Positions 25,793 through 35,135 of a stretch of DNA of 64,000 bases are shown piece after piece (the first letter of the stretch is position 1; the number at the start of each line of letters is the position of its first letter). The DNA comes from Spongiibacteraceae bacterium (GTDB lineage: Bacteria > Pseudomonadota > Gammaproteobacteria > Pseudomonadales > Dasaniaceae), in NCBI GenBank assembly GCA_028280715.1, contig JANQLG010000024.1, positions 62,001 to 126,000 of the forward strand, read 5' to 3'. The notes under the pieces were generated by a model, which was not told the origin of the DNA, did no database searches, and saw only the letters and a list, made by a program, of their open reading frames with translations. Both the position numbers and the translations under genes were made by a program.

Positions 25793-28054
25793 ATGAAAAC
25801 CCTTTTACGCCGCCGCAACAGTTGTTGCTTATTTCAAGGAACGTGTTTATTTCCTTTTCTTGCAACGATGCACTTTTCATCGATTGCAGAGCCTGCGCAC
25901 TCTGCTAACAACATAGAAGAAGTGTTTGTAACAGCCCGTAAACGTACGGAGTCCTCACAGGATGTGCCAATAGCATTAAGTATTTTTAATGAACAGACAA
26001 TTAACTCACCGCTAATTGAAAACATCTCATCGCTAGCTGCACTATCACCCAATGTTAATTTCATCCATACCGCACCCCTTTCCGGTAGTAGCAATGCAGC
26101 CAGCGTTTTTATTCGCGGCGTGGGGCAAAATGATTTTTTGTTAACCACTGACCCAGCCGTCGGCGTGTATTTAGATGGTGTCTATATCGCCAGATCTATC
26201 GGTGGCGTTTTGCAATTAGTTGATACTGAGCGTGTTGAAATATTACGCGGTCCACAGGGAACGCTATTTGGCAAAAATACGATTGGCGGCGCGGTACAAG
26301 TTATCAGTAGAGAACCCGCCGAAGAATTCACCGCCAATATCACAGCAACAGTCGGCGATGAAAACCGCAGCGATGTTAAAGCAAGCATAGAAGGCTCGTT
26401 AGCCGAAAACGTACAGGCTAGGTTAAGCGTTTTATCTGAAGCGAGAGACGGGTATTCCACTCGCATCCTGGATAACACAGAACTAGGCGATATTGATCGC
26501 CAATCCTACCTGGCCAGATTGTCATGGCAAATTAATGACAACAATGAACTAGCATTATCAATAGATCATACGCACCAACGCCAGGAAGCATTACCACAGT
26601 CGATTATAGGTATCGTCGATACACCAATTCGTGATCTCTACAACACACTAGTTGCAGCGCCGCTCGGCACAGCATGGGATGAACGATGGATTACTGGAAA
26701 TCCCTTTTCCACTTTTCAAACCGGTCCCAGCGAAGATGATGCAGATATTACTGGTGCATCTTTGTCCTTCATTCATAATGGGAGCAACGTAGAGTTCACG
26801 TCAATCACTGGTTATCGTGAAATGAGTGCACACTATGGGCGTGACCCAGATGGCTCACCATTGCAATACGCCCATAGTATTAACCACGATGATCATAAAC
26901 AATTTTCACAGGAGTTACGTCTTGCCGGCACCTCGCTTGATGAGAAAATAGATTGGCTTGCAGGGCTTTATTATTTTCGCGAGCACGGAAAAAATTTAAC
27001 AGAAGGCTTTTTGTTTTCGGGTATTTATCAAGCTACCTGTAATCTCGGCGCATGTAATCCTATTTTAGATTTCGATTTTAATGTCAACAATGATGTTATC
27101 ACCGAAAGCTCGGCATTTTTTGCTCAAATGACAACACATATAAATGACCAGTTAAATCTGACAGTTGGCCTAAGGCAGACCTATGAAGAGAAAGAATTCT
27201 CTGTTGATAACTTCACTTTGAATTCAGGGCTGCAATTTATTGGCCCGGAAACGGTTGAAGATGACTGGGATAATACTTCACCTATGATCAGTGTTGATTA
27301 CCACCTCAACGAGAACACAATGACTTATCTTAGTGCAAGTCGTGGCTTTAAAAGTGGCGGTTACAACGGACGACAAATTTTTCCTGGTGAAGTTAATCAA
27401 TATGACCCTGAATTCGTCACCAGTTACGAAGCAGGCATTAAAACCCATTTTGAACAACAAAATATTAATCTGGAAGCCGCCATCTTTAGTGTTGATTACA
27501 AAGATATGCAATTCACAACACTGGTCGGAGGTGCTGGCGGCTTACTTCCCATCATTGACAACGCTGCCAAAGCAGAAATTGATGGTGTAGAGATATCTGT
27601 TTCCGGCTCACCAATCAGTAGCTTCAGCTTCAATACTGGCATAGGTTATCTGGACGCTCGCTATACCAATGTCGATGACAACTCGGTGATTACTGGCGAT
27701 GAAGAATTAATCCGCACTCCCGAATGGAATGCACATATGCAACTAGCTTATCGATGGCAATTGGATACTTCCGGCACCATCGAATTAACCGGCCATGCCA
27801 ATTTCACCAGCAAGGTCTATCACGACTCCGTCAACACCGAAGCGATTGCTGAAGATGACCTTACTCTGGTCAATGCATCAATTGGCTGGCTCAGTGCCGA
27901 TAATCGCTATCAAGTCGAAGCCTTCGTAACTAATTTGACCGACAAAACCTACTTAATCAGTGGCGCATCAGAACTTGCAGCCTTCGGCGGCAATGAAGCT
28001 CACTATGCACGCCCAAGGGAGTGGGGATTAAGAGTCAGTTACACGTTTGAGTAA
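25793..28054 (+). CDS. TonB-dependent receptor (FecA/sphingomonad-type)
   Basis: A 753-residue outer-membrane gated porin. A signal sequence (about 1–32) is followed by the TonB-box-like EEVFVTARKRTE, the plug domain (about 45–160, with SVFIRGVGQNDF, GVYLDGVYIAR and VEILRGPQGTLFGKNTIGGAV) and a 22-strand-type barrel ending in an aromatic-terminal RVSYTFE. Such receptors import large or scarce nutrients using proton-motive force. The extra-long plug motif RGPQGTLFGKN is common in receptors for plant-like or marine organic compounds rather than siderophores, but the ligand is not shown. It is divergent from the ThDP/citrate-synthase-like operon and may import its substrate. Confidence 0.93.
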   Translation: MKTLLRRRNSCCLFQGTCLFPFLATMHFSSIAEPAHSANNIEEVFVTARKRTESSQDVPIALSIFNEQTINSPLIENISSLAALSPNVNFIHTAPLSGSSNAASVFIRGVGQNDFLLTTDPAVGVYLDGVYIARSIGGVLQLVDTERVEILRGPQGTLFGKNTIGGAVQVISREPAEEFTANITATVGDENRSDVKASIEGSLAENVQARLSVLSEARDGYSTRILDNTELGDIDRQSYLARLSWQINDNNELALSIDHTHQRQEALPQSIIGIVDTPIRDLYNTLVAAPLGTAWDERWITGNPFSTFQTGPSEDDADITGASLSFIHNGSNVEFTSITGYREMSAHYGRDPDGSPLQYAHSINHDDHKQFSQELRLAGTSLDEKIDWLAGLYYFREHGKNLTEGFLFSGIYQATCNLGACNPILDFDFNVNNDVITESSAFFAQMTTHINDQLNLTVGLRQTYEEKEFSVDNFTLNSGLQFIGPETVEDDWDNTSPMISVDYHLNENTMTYLSASRGFKSGGYNGRQIFPGEVNQYDPEFVTSYEAGIKTHFEQQNINLEAAIFSVDYKDMQFTTLVGGAGGLLPIIDNAAKAEIDGVEISVSGSPISSFSFNTGIGYLDARYTNVDDNSVITGDEELIRTPEWNAHMQLAYRWQLDTSGTIELTGHANFTSKVYHDSVNTEAIAEDDLTLVNASIGWLSADNRYQVEAFVTNLTDKTYLISGASELAAFGGNEAHYARPREWGLRVSYTFE

Positions 28055-28071
28055 ATCACTTTAAAAACTAA

Positions 28072-28123
28072 CGCACTTTCGTTCTTTAAACAGTAATCAA
28101 TTCTTTAAAGATTCGAAAGTGCG
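28072..28123. terminator. Long two-part hairpin between convergent TonB receptors
   Basis: CGCACTTTCG (28072–28081) pairs with CGAAAGTGCG (28114–28123). Inside it TCTTTAAA (28083–28090) pairs with TTTAAAGA (28104–28111). The 18-bp combined stem sits exactly between the two stop codons and probably ends transcription from both sides, although a T run is lacking. Confidence 0.6.
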
Positions 28124-28136
28124 CAATTAGCAGCGT

Positions 28137-30782
28137 TTAAAAATCGTAAGTCACACCTGCCGAGAAGAAAGCCCCATTAAAACCAAAGGGTGCTGAACGA
28201 CGTGAGTAGCGAAATACGGTATCACTGGCTAAATCTTCGGCACCAGGTGCTGATTCAAACTGTCCACCACGAGAAGTGGTGTTGTCAGTTTCATCGGGTG
28301 TCACATCAAAGATATTGTTACCAGAAACAAAAATACTGAAATTATCATTTAACTGATAACGAATATTCACATCAGTCAGAATCTCAGCATCATAGGTTTG
28401 CTCTGTCGCATCCAGTACCGTGTATTCACCATACCGATTAAATGCCAAATTGGCTGTTAACGCATCAAGTGCATAATTAAAAGTCAGGTTGATACGATCT
28501 TCAGGCTGCCATTCTTCGATAATAGAAATATCCTGATCGCTAAACACAACACTGGGATCCAATGTAGAAATCGCACCCGAGTTAGGTACAAAAATATCGG
28601 TTACATCGGTTTCAGTAAAGTTAGCCGCTAACGCAACATCCAATAAACCACCAGCAATCTCAATGCCTTCATGGGTTATCACGATATCCACACCACGTGT
28701 TTCTGTATCCGCACCGTTAAGAAAAAACTGTACAGCTTCAACAGCATTAGCATCTAAAGCATTGGTCAGTGCACCACCTCCAGGTACAGGATCATCTCCG
28801 GCATCCAACTGATTGCTAATGGCAATACGGTCTTCAATGTCGATAGCATAATAATCAACCGTTAGCGTGGTGCTCTCGGCAAAATTAGCAACAAAACCCA
28901 CACTGTAATTAAAAGACTCTTCCTCTTTTAATTCCGGAACACCCAGATCTTGAACAATTTGGCTATCATTTCGGAAGGTGCCAACTGTTACAGCTCCCGC
29001 TAGTCGAATTTGCGTACTAATATTGTTGAAATATAACTGCTGCATCGAAGGTGCTCTAAAACCGGTACTTGTTGCAGCCCGCAACCGCAAGCTCGGTGAA
29101 ACGGAATAAGCTGTTGCCAATTTAAAATTCGTGGTATCGCCAAAGCCATCATAATCGTCGTAACGCAAAGCTGCACTCACTAGCCAGTCATCATTCACTT
29201 GATATTCTGTATCGAAATAAACTGAAACGACATCGCGGCTTTCATCTGCAGTCGATTCAGGCGATATACCATTAAAGCCTTGGATACTTCCGCCTGCATC
29301 CTGAGCATAAAGCGATACACCATTCACAGTGTCATAATCACGCCATGAGTATTCTTCACCCGCTTTGATCTTATATTCGTCTTCACGCAACTCTAAACCT
29401 GCTGCCACAGCTAAATCACCTAACGACTGAGTAAAGTCGACGTTAAAGGTACTCAATGATAATTCCAACCCGTAGGCAAAAGCCTGTCGTGGAATTTGAG
29501 AACGAACCTCAGCATCAGTCAATCCCTGACCAAACTGCAAAAAATTGGCAAAGGAATAGTTGGCACTATTTTTTGTGGTGTAATCGATAGTGTTTTCACC
29601 TGTCGTATAAGACACATCGATAGTAGCGCCGCTATCATATTCCTGGCGATAGCCAATATTGAAAGATAGATCATCAATTTCGGAAAAAATCTTTGGTAAG
29701 AAACCATTCGTGTCAGCTGGGTTTAATCCATCGGATAACAACGCATTATCAACACCATTACTGCCTGTTGGATTACGATAAAAAGCACCGGATTCATTTT
29801 CACGCTGCGAATAAGTAATGAAACCATAAACTTCGCCGCTCGCTACCGGCATCGCTGCATTCAAGGTGGCCGCTATCTGTTCTGACTCAGCATCACCAAT
29901 GCGAAAACCATCACGGCCCGGACCACTGACTTCCAAAACTTCGTTACCCGGCGCAGGCTCAAGAAACCCATTAGTATCGGTATCAACACAACCACCGTAT
30001 AAACAACCACCCTGCCGGGCAGCACGGTTAGTAAAACCACGATCACGATAGTTAAAACTTAAATCAACGAAGCCACCATTTCCCAGTTCAAACCCATTAC
30101 TAAAATCAACATTGGTCGTTTCGCCATCGCCTTCAGTATATTCGCCATAGGAAACACTTAAAGTACCGGAATCAGCACTATCATCTAATACAATATTGAT
30201 GACACCGCCGATAGCATCCGAACCATACTGGGCAGCAGCGCCATCGCGTAATACTTCAATACGTTTAATGGAGGCTGCAGGAATCGCATTCATATCGGTA
30301 CCGGCTGTGCCACGCCCTACAGAAGTATTAATGTGAATTAACGCCGCTTGATGGCGTCGTTTACCATTAACCAGAACTAACGTTTGGTCTGGGCCCAACC
30401 CTCTTAACGTTGCCGGACGCAATGCATCAGTACCATCACTGATACTGGAACTGGAAAAGTTGAAAGAAGGAGCTATCGATTGCAACATGCGGCCTACTTC
30501 TGTCTGCCCCGTAGCACGCATCGCCTCAGCCGGTAACGAGTCAACAGGTACTGGTAAATCTTCTGCCACTCTTCCCGGTGCTCTCGATCCCAACACCACT
30601 ACTTCTTCAATAATTTGGTCTGCGCTTGCCTGTCCCGATTGAGAGTACGCCTGGGTACTCGCCATCGCCACGGCTATAGATAAAGCACTATATTTAAATG
30701 ATTTAATCGATGAGTGAAAAATAATTTTAGGATTAAAAACCTGCTCTGAATGTTGCAGGTTGTGGTTTGACTTGATGCGCAT
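28137..30782 (-). CDS. TonB-dependent receptor (large, second)
   Basis: An 881-residue outer-membrane receptor. An extended N-terminus contains the signal sequence (about 30–47, ending QAYSQ). IIEEVVVLGSRAPGR is the TonB-box region, and the plug (about 60–190) has LRGLGPDQTLVLVNGKRRH and VLRDGAAAQYGSDAIGGVINIV. The barrel ends SAGVTYDF with a terminal phenylalanine. The VNGKRRH and QYGSDAIGG features are typical of TonB receptors for organic substrates in marine gammaproteobacteria. The ligand is unknown. It has a strong GGGGAG ribosome binding site and two adjacent palindromes upstream, and is convergent with the other receptor. Confidence 0.94.
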   Translation of the reverse strand: MRIKSNHNLQHSEQVFNPKIIFHSSIKSFKYSALSIAVAMASTQAYSQSGQASADQIIEEVVVLGSRAPGRVAEDLPVPVDSLPAEAMRATGQTEVGRMLQSIAPSFNFSSSSISDGTDALRPATLRGLGPDQTLVLVNGKRRHQAALIHINTSVGRGTAGTDMNAIPAASIKRIEVLRDGAAAQYGSDAIGGVINIVLDDSADSGTLSVSYGEYTEGDGETTNVDFSNGFELGNGGFVDLSFNYRDRGFTNRAARQGGCLYGGCVDTDTNGFLEPAPGNEVLEVSGPGRDGFRIGDAESEQIAATLNAAMPVASGEVYGFITYSQRENESGAFYRNPTGSNGVDNALLSDGLNPADTNGFLPKIFSEIDDLSFNIGYRQEYDSGATIDVSYTTGENTIDYTTKNSANYSFANFLQFGQGLTDAEVRSQIPRQAFAYGLELSLSTFNVDFTQSLGDLAVAAGLELREDEYKIKAGEEYSWRDYDTVNGVSLYAQDAGGSIQGFNGISPESTADESRDVVSVYFDTEYQVNDDWLVSAALRYDDYDGFGDTTNFKLATAYSVSPSLRLRAATSTGFRAPSMQQLYFNNISTQIRLAGAVTVGTFRNDSQIVQDLGVPELKEEESFNYSVGFVANFAESTTLTVDYYAIDIEDRIAISNQLDAGDDPVPGGGALTNALDANAVEAVQFFLNGADTETRGVDIVITHEGIEIAGGLLDVALAANFTETDVTDIFVPNSGAISTLDPSVVFSDQDISIIEEWQPEDRINLTFNYALDALTANLAFNRYGEYTVLDATEQTYDAEILTDVNIRYQLNDNFSIFVSGNNIFDVTPDETDNTTSRGGQFESAPGAEDLASDTVFRYSRRSAPFGFNGAFFSAGVTYDF

Positions 30783-30806
30783 AACGACTCTCCCCTGTTG
30801 TTATTC

Positions 30807-30831
30807 GACAATTGTCATACATTGACAATGT
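30807..30831 (-). promoter_or_regulatory. Two adjacent palindromes upstream of the TonB receptor
   Basis: GACAATTGTC (30807–30816) is a perfect 10-bp palindrome. ACATTG-A-CAATGT (30819–30831) is a perfect palindrome around one base. They lie 25–49 bp before the start codon at 30782, where they would overlap a promoter or the early transcript, and look like operator sites. Confidence 0.5.
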
Positions 30832-31051
30832 AAAACATCGCTTTATAAGGCAGAGAAATAATTGAAAATGATTGCCGTTACAGCATCCTTCGACGACAAG
30901 CATACACAGAAATGACATCTGACAACTGCTCAACACTCCTGCCAAGCGATGGGGCTAGTCTAGCAGTAATCAAATAAAGAAAAGAAGCCTATTGACCTCG
31001 ACTACTTATAATCCCTTGCAATGATCAGCAAGGCTATTATTTGAAATAAAT

Positions 31052-31792
31052 TTATTCTTGACGCTGACGAACAGCCTCAAACAAACAGATTCCAGTTGCA
31101 ACCGACACATTCAAACTACTGACTGAACCGGCCATTGGCAATTTCACCAGATAGTCACAGTTCTCTCGGGTTAAACGACGCATGCCTTTGCCTTCAGCTC
31201 CCATAACCAAAGCAACAGCCCCTTTCAAATCGGCATCATAGACACTCGTCTCAGCCTCACCAGCCGTACCGGTTATCCAAATACCACGCTGCTGTAATTC
31301 TTTCATGGTTCTAGCCAGATTAGTCACCTGAATCAGAGGCACGACTTCAGCAGCGCCACAGGCCACCTTTCTAACTGTTGCATTTAGCGGTGCTGAATTA
31401 TCCTTAGGCGCAATCACTAAATCCACACCTGCCGCATCAGCAGTACGCAAACAAGCTCCTAAATTATGTGGATCAGTAACACCATCGAGAATTAATACAA
31501 AAGGAGGGTGATCAATACTGTCTAACAAAATTGATAAATCTTTTTCACGTAAAGTTTGTGCTGGCTTTGATAATGCCAACACACCCTGATGCCTTCCATC
31601 AACTTGTTTATCTAACTCATCACGGGCCAATGTTTTACAAAGGATTCCCAACTGCTCCGCATGCTGAATAATATTTTGCATGCGCTTATTCTGACGGCCC
31701 TGCTGAACCCACAGTTCTTCAATTCGATTTGATTGTGTTTGTAACAACGCTTCAACGGCATGAATGCCATATACCCAGTGTTTGTCGCTCAT
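31052..31792 (-). CDS. rlmB: 23S rRNA (guanosine-2'-O-)-methyltransferase RlmB
   Basis: A 246-residue SPOUT-class methyltransferase, close to the 243 residues of the E. coli enzyme, which methylates the ribose of G2251 in 23S rRNA. The N-terminal substrate-binding domain starts [13 protein letters not shown]. The knot region has [21 protein letters not shown] (motif 1), [12 protein letters not shown] (motif 2) and [18 protein letters not shown] (motif 3). It follows rnr by 51 bp in the same direction, the conserved rnr–rlmB pair. Confidence 0.96.
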   Translation of the reverse strand: MSDKHWVYGIHAVEALLQTQSNRIEELWVQQGRQNKRMQNIIQHAEQLGILCKTLARDELDKQVDGRHQGVLALSKPAQTLREKDLSILLDSIDHPPFVLILDGVTDPHNLGACLRTADAAGVDLVIAPKDNSAPLNATVRKVACGAAEVVPLIQVTNLARTMKELQQRGIWITGTAGEAETSVYDADLKGAVALVMGAEGKGMRRLTRENCDYLVKLPMAGSVSSLNVSVATGICLFEAVRQRQE

Positions 31793-31843
31793 ACTTTTAT
31801 ATCTGTCTTAACCTTGAATGGAGCTCATCAAGAAATGCAGCAT

Positions 31844-34327
31844 TTAACTTTTCATACGCTTGCGTTTACGAACAGCCTTCCCAGAGGCAGACTTTGCTTT
31901 GGTTTTTGTTTTAGCTTTATGTTTAGCTGTTGTTGATTTTCCAGTTTTTCTTTTGCCAGAACCCTTAGTTGTTTTTTTACCCGCTTTATCTTTTTTACGA
32001 CTTTTCGAAGTCTTTCCTTTCGCAGGCCGTTCATCAAAGCCTTTCTTCTTTATATAGGAAGATTCTTTCAAGGCACGACGTTTAGCTCTGGATGAACCTG
32101 ACACTAACTCCAGATCAATTTTCTTTTCTTCCAAACTGACTCTCGTCACCTGTACGACAACACTATCACCCAACTGAAAACTTTTACCACTTCGTTCGCC
32201 AATCAATCGTTGTTTAGCTTGATCAAAATGGTAGTAATCACTGGCAAGCGAACTGACATGAACCAAACCTTCTACATAGACACCCACCAACTCGACAAAA
32301 AAACCAAAACCGGTGACACCAGCAATCACACCTTCAAAATTGTCGCCGACTCGATCCTGTAAGTATTCGCATTTCAACCAGGCTACAACTTCACGCGTAG
32401 CGTCATCAGCGCGACGTTCCGTCATCGAACACTGTTCGCCTAAACCAATCAAAGCTGGCATGTCGTAAGGATAAATGCGCGATTGCGGTAACGGCACCGC
32501 ACCTTTAATACGTTTGACATGCTTGCTCTTGCTATCACTACGAATGACGTGGCGAATAGCTCGATGTACTAACAGATCAGGATAACGGCGAATCGGAGAA
32601 GTAAAGTGAGCATAGGCTGGATAATGTAATCCAAAATGCCCGAGATTTTCCGGTTGATAAACGGCCTGACGCAATGAACGCAACATCATGGTTTGAATAA
32701 TATGTGCATCGGGGCGCTCGCTAATTTGTTCAAGTAACAATTGGTATTCAATGGGTCCCGGTTTATTACCCCCTGAAAGATCCAAGCCAAGTTCACCAAG
32801 AAACTGCCGTAAATTATCCAGCTTCTCTTCAGTCGGACCTTCGTGCACACGAAACAGCGCGGGCAAATTGTGCTTTTCCAAAAACCGCGCGGTAGCGACA
32901 TTGGCCGCCAACATACATTCTTCTATTAACTTATGCGCATCGTTGCGCTCTACCGGCACAATGGTTTCAATTTTTCGATTCGGTCCAAATTCAATGCGTG
33001 TTTCAGTGGTTTCAAAATCAATAGCGCCACGTTCATCGCGCGCCGCACGCAGTGCTTTATACAACTGATGCAAATTCTCGAGCTGAGGCACCAGTTTTTT
33101 ATATTCAATACGGAAGGGTTTGCTGTCGGGGTGCGATGAATCAAGCATGGCGCCCACTTTGGTATACGTCAGCCGGGCATGGGAATGCATCACCGCTTCA
33201 TAAAATTGATAACCACTCAACTTGCCTTTGGCACTAATGGTCATTTCACAAACCATGCACAATCTATCGACTGCAGGTTTCAGCGAACATAAACCATTCG
33301 AGAGCGCTTCCGGCAACATAGGCACAACTTTCTCCGGAAAGTAAACGGAGTTGCCGCGCTGTACCGCTTCTTTATCCAATGCACTACCGACAGATACATA
33401 GTGAGATACATCGGCAATGGCCACCCATAAACGCCAACCGCCAGCTGCTTTGCTTTCACAATACACTGCATCGTCAAAATCACGGGCATCTTCACCATCA
33501 ATAGTGACGAAGGGAAGTTTTCTTAAATCGACACGATATTGTTTATCCGATTCCTCTGGTTCAACCGACAATGCCTGGGTTTCACTTTCAACGGCTTCGG
33601 GCCACTGATGAGGTATACCGTGAGAACGAATGGCAACATCAATCTCCATACCTGGCGCCATATGCTCACCAACAACTTCTACTACTCTACCGGTAGGCGG
33701 TGTGCGCCAACCCGGTTGACCGGTAACTTCGACCATCACATACTGGCCAACCGATGCCTCACCAACCGCATCGCGAGGAATGATCACATCATGATTGATA
33801 CGTGTATTGTCAGGACTGACAAACACGACGCCATTTTCATCAAACAGTCGCCCAACCAACTGCTGGGTGTTATGACTGATAACTTCGACAATCACCCCTT
33901 CCAGTTTGCCCCGCGAGGAATAACCGGAGTTGCGACACAAAACTTCATCACCATCAAATACCGCTCGCATCTGACGACTGTTTAAGTAAAGATCCTCGCC
34001 ACCTTCAGCGGGAATAACAAAACCATAACCATCGCGATGGGCTGATACCCTCCCACGAACCAGATCCATCTTTTCTACCAACCCATAGGCGCCTTTACGA
34101 TTTCGCAAAATCTGGCCGTCGCGCTCCATTGCTCGCAGGCGCCGGCGCAACGCTTCCACGTCTTGATAATCTTTTAAGGCCAATGCCTTGGTGATTTGAT
34201 TGCGATTCATTGGTACCTCGGCCTGCTCTAACAAGTCGAGGATAAATTCGCGGCTGGGAATGGGTTGTTCGTACTTTTCAGCTTCACGCTCGGCGTGAGG
34301 ATCAGTATGTTTCAGGCGTTTTGCCAT
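31844..34327 (-). CDS. rnr: Ribonuclease R
   Basis: An 827-residue 3'–5' exoribonuclease that degrades structured RNA. Domains in order are a winged-helix N-terminus (about 20–85), two cold-shock domains (about 90–250), the RNB catalytic domain (about 275–600, with DARDFDDAVY carrying metal-binding aspartates) and an S1 domain (about 650–735, with GVIAGVTGFGFFVEL). A lysine-rich tail of about 85 residues follows, which in RNase R helps to open duplex RNA. It starts at an ATG (34327) and lies upstream of rlmB. A tRNA-Leu gene is divergent. Confidence 0.97.
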   Translation of the reverse strand: MAKRLKHTDPHAEREAEKYEQPIPSREFILDLLEQAEVPMNRNQITKALALKDYQDVEALRRRLRAMERDGQILRNRKGAYGLVEKMDLVRGRVSAHRDGYGFVIPAEGGEDLYLNSRQMRAVFDGDEVLCRNSGYSSRGKLEGVIVEVISHNTQQLVGRLFDENGVVFVSPDNTRINHDVIIPRDAVGEASVGQYVMVEVTGQPGWRTPPTGRVVEVVGEHMAPGMEIDVAIRSHGIPHQWPEAVESETQALSVEPEESDKQYRVDLRKLPFVTIDGEDARDFDDAVYCESKAAGGWRLWVAIADVSHYVSVGSALDKEAVQRGNSVYFPEKVVPMLPEALSNGLCSLKPAVDRLCMVCEMTISAKGKLSGYQFYEAVMHSHARLTYTKVGAMLDSSHPDSKPFRIEYKKLVPQLENLHQLYKALRAARDERGAIDFETTETRIEFGPNRKIETIVPVERNDAHKLIEECMLAANVATARFLEKHNLPALFRVHEGPTEEKLDNLRQFLGELGLDLSGGNKPGPIEYQLLLEQISERPDAHIIQTMMLRSLRQAVYQPENLGHFGLHYPAYAHFTSPIRRYPDLLVHRAIRHVIRSDSKSKHVKRIKGAVPLPQSRIYPYDMPALIGLGEQCSMTERRADDATREVVAWLKCEYLQDRVGDNFEGVIAGVTGFGFFVELVGVYVEGLVHVSSLASDYYHFDQAKQRLIGERSGKSFQLGDSVVVQVTRVSLEEKKIDLELVSGSSRAKRRALKESSYIKKKGFDERPAKGKTSKSRKKDKAGKKTTKGSGKRKTGKSTTAKHKAKTKTKAKSASGKAVRKRKRMKS

Positions 34328-34403
34328 TCAGGGAGAGAATTCCATTGGTTATTGACTTTATGCCAGCATTATAAACACAAATTTTGTTGTAACTGTGCTT
34401 TTA

Positions 34404-34432
34404 TTGACAAAGCCGTCGACTGCGAGTACATT
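34404..34432 (+). promoter_or_regulatory. Promoter of tRNA-Leu
   Basis: A consensus TTGACA (34404–34409), a 17-base spacer and TACATT (34427–34432) are followed by a GC-rich discriminator GCGCGCCTC. The transcript would start near 34439, about 32 bases before the mature tRNA. The discriminator is nearly the same as that of the rpsF promoter. Confidence 0.8.
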
Positions 34433-34470
34433 GCGCGCCTCAGTCGTCAGGGCAATCGCCCAGACCAGCT

Positions 34471-34557
34471 GCCCAGGTGGTGAAATTGGTAGACACGCTA
34501 GCTTCAGGTGCTAGTGGGGGCAACCCCGTGGAGGTTCAAGTCCTCTCCTGGGCACCA
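34471..34557 (+). tRNA. tRNA-Leu (anticodon CAG)
   Basis: An 87-base gene with encoded CCA. Acceptor arms are GCCCAGG and CCTGGGC, the D-arm region is GGTGAAATTGGTAGAC, the anticodon stem CTAGC/GCTAG encloses TTCAGGT with anticodon CAG, a long class II variable arm (GGGGGCAACCCC region) follows, and the T-arm is GAGGTTCAAGTCCTC. It reads CUG codons. The sequence just downstream begins the accessory block. Confidence 0.97.
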
Positions 34558-34728
34558 TAAAAACTCTATAGCCAATTCGGCAATACATACCCTCTACAAA
34601 GATCGATATCGAAACCGGGACTTGAACCGAAAGAGGTTCACAAACTATGCCTACGGAAGAGTTTGGACGCCTGCCTTATCAAGGCGCCCCGAAAGGGTTG
34701 AAGCAGCCCTTAGGCTGATTCAATCAAC

Positions 34729-34747
34729 TCCTCTCCTGACCACCATA
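34729..34747 (+). repeat. Partial duplication of the tRNA-Leu 3' end
   Basis: The 19 bases match the tRNA 3' terminus and CCA region except for GG to AC at two adjacent positions. Direct repeats of tRNA ends are left by integrases that insert at tRNA genes, so this may be an old attachment-site copy. No integrase gene is present nearby. Confidence 0.5.
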
Positions 34748-35013
34748 TCTCTTCGGCAAAATGTCAATTGACCTATAACTTGGCAGAAACTGCCACATTA
34801 TGCTTCATTTTTAAAACTGACAAATTTTGCTTCATTCCTATTAATTTTCTCCTAACCCGATGTATTTAAAGAAAAAAACTAATAGATTCTTTAAAGTTAC
34901 AGAATATATTAGGGAAAAATCAACAGAGTTTTATGGTTAAATAGTGCAATTATAGAATTTCATTTCGGCCAAAAGCGGACATTCACTTACCTATCCTAGC
35001 CCGAATAATGAAA

Positions 35014-35029
35014 GGTGAACATGTTCACC
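35014..35029. promoter_or_regulatory. Perfect 16-bp palindrome
   Basis: GGTGAACATGTTCACC is an uninterrupted palindrome of a size and symmetry typical of a dimeric repressor site. Followed by ATGAAC, it also forms a partial direct repeat. It lies about 107 bp beyond the stop of the last cassette gene, with no gene start nearby. Confidence 0.5.
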
Positions 35030-35135
35030 ATGAACCTGTCACTCTATGAGCAATTGGAGCAAGCTTTATTCTTTCTCCCAGATCATTAGCAATATCAAAA
35101 TCCAAGATTTTCTTTTTACTCCTTGTTATGTAATT

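Larger units (their letters stand above)
34558..35135. other. Non-coding flank of the cassette block, with tRNA 3' remnant and palindrome
   Basis: No convincing gene is seen. TCCTCTCCTGACCACCATA at 34729–34747 resembles the tRNA-Leu 3' end (TCCTCTCCTGGGCACCATA at 34541–34559), with only two bases changed in a run of 19. A perfect 16-bp palindrome GGTGAACATGTTCACC lies at 35014–35029. The rest is AT-rich sequence without a clear element. Confidence 0.55.

Noticed and set aside
30855..30875. Possible Fur box upstream of the second TonB receptor
   Set aside because: AATAATTGAAAATGATTG has only partial agreement with the Fur consensus and poor symmetry.
33052..33985. Several plus-strand frames inside rnr
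   Set aside because: They are antisense to a strongly conserved gene, with no ribosome binding sites.
34610..34640. T-arm-like GGTTCAAGTCCCGG on the minus strand, a possible second tRNA
   Set aside because: The stem bases do not pair, and no anticodon or acceptor arm fits around it.
34508..34771. Open frame overlapping tRNA-Leu
   Set aside because: It begins inside the tRNA gene and runs through non-coding sequence with no ribosome binding site.
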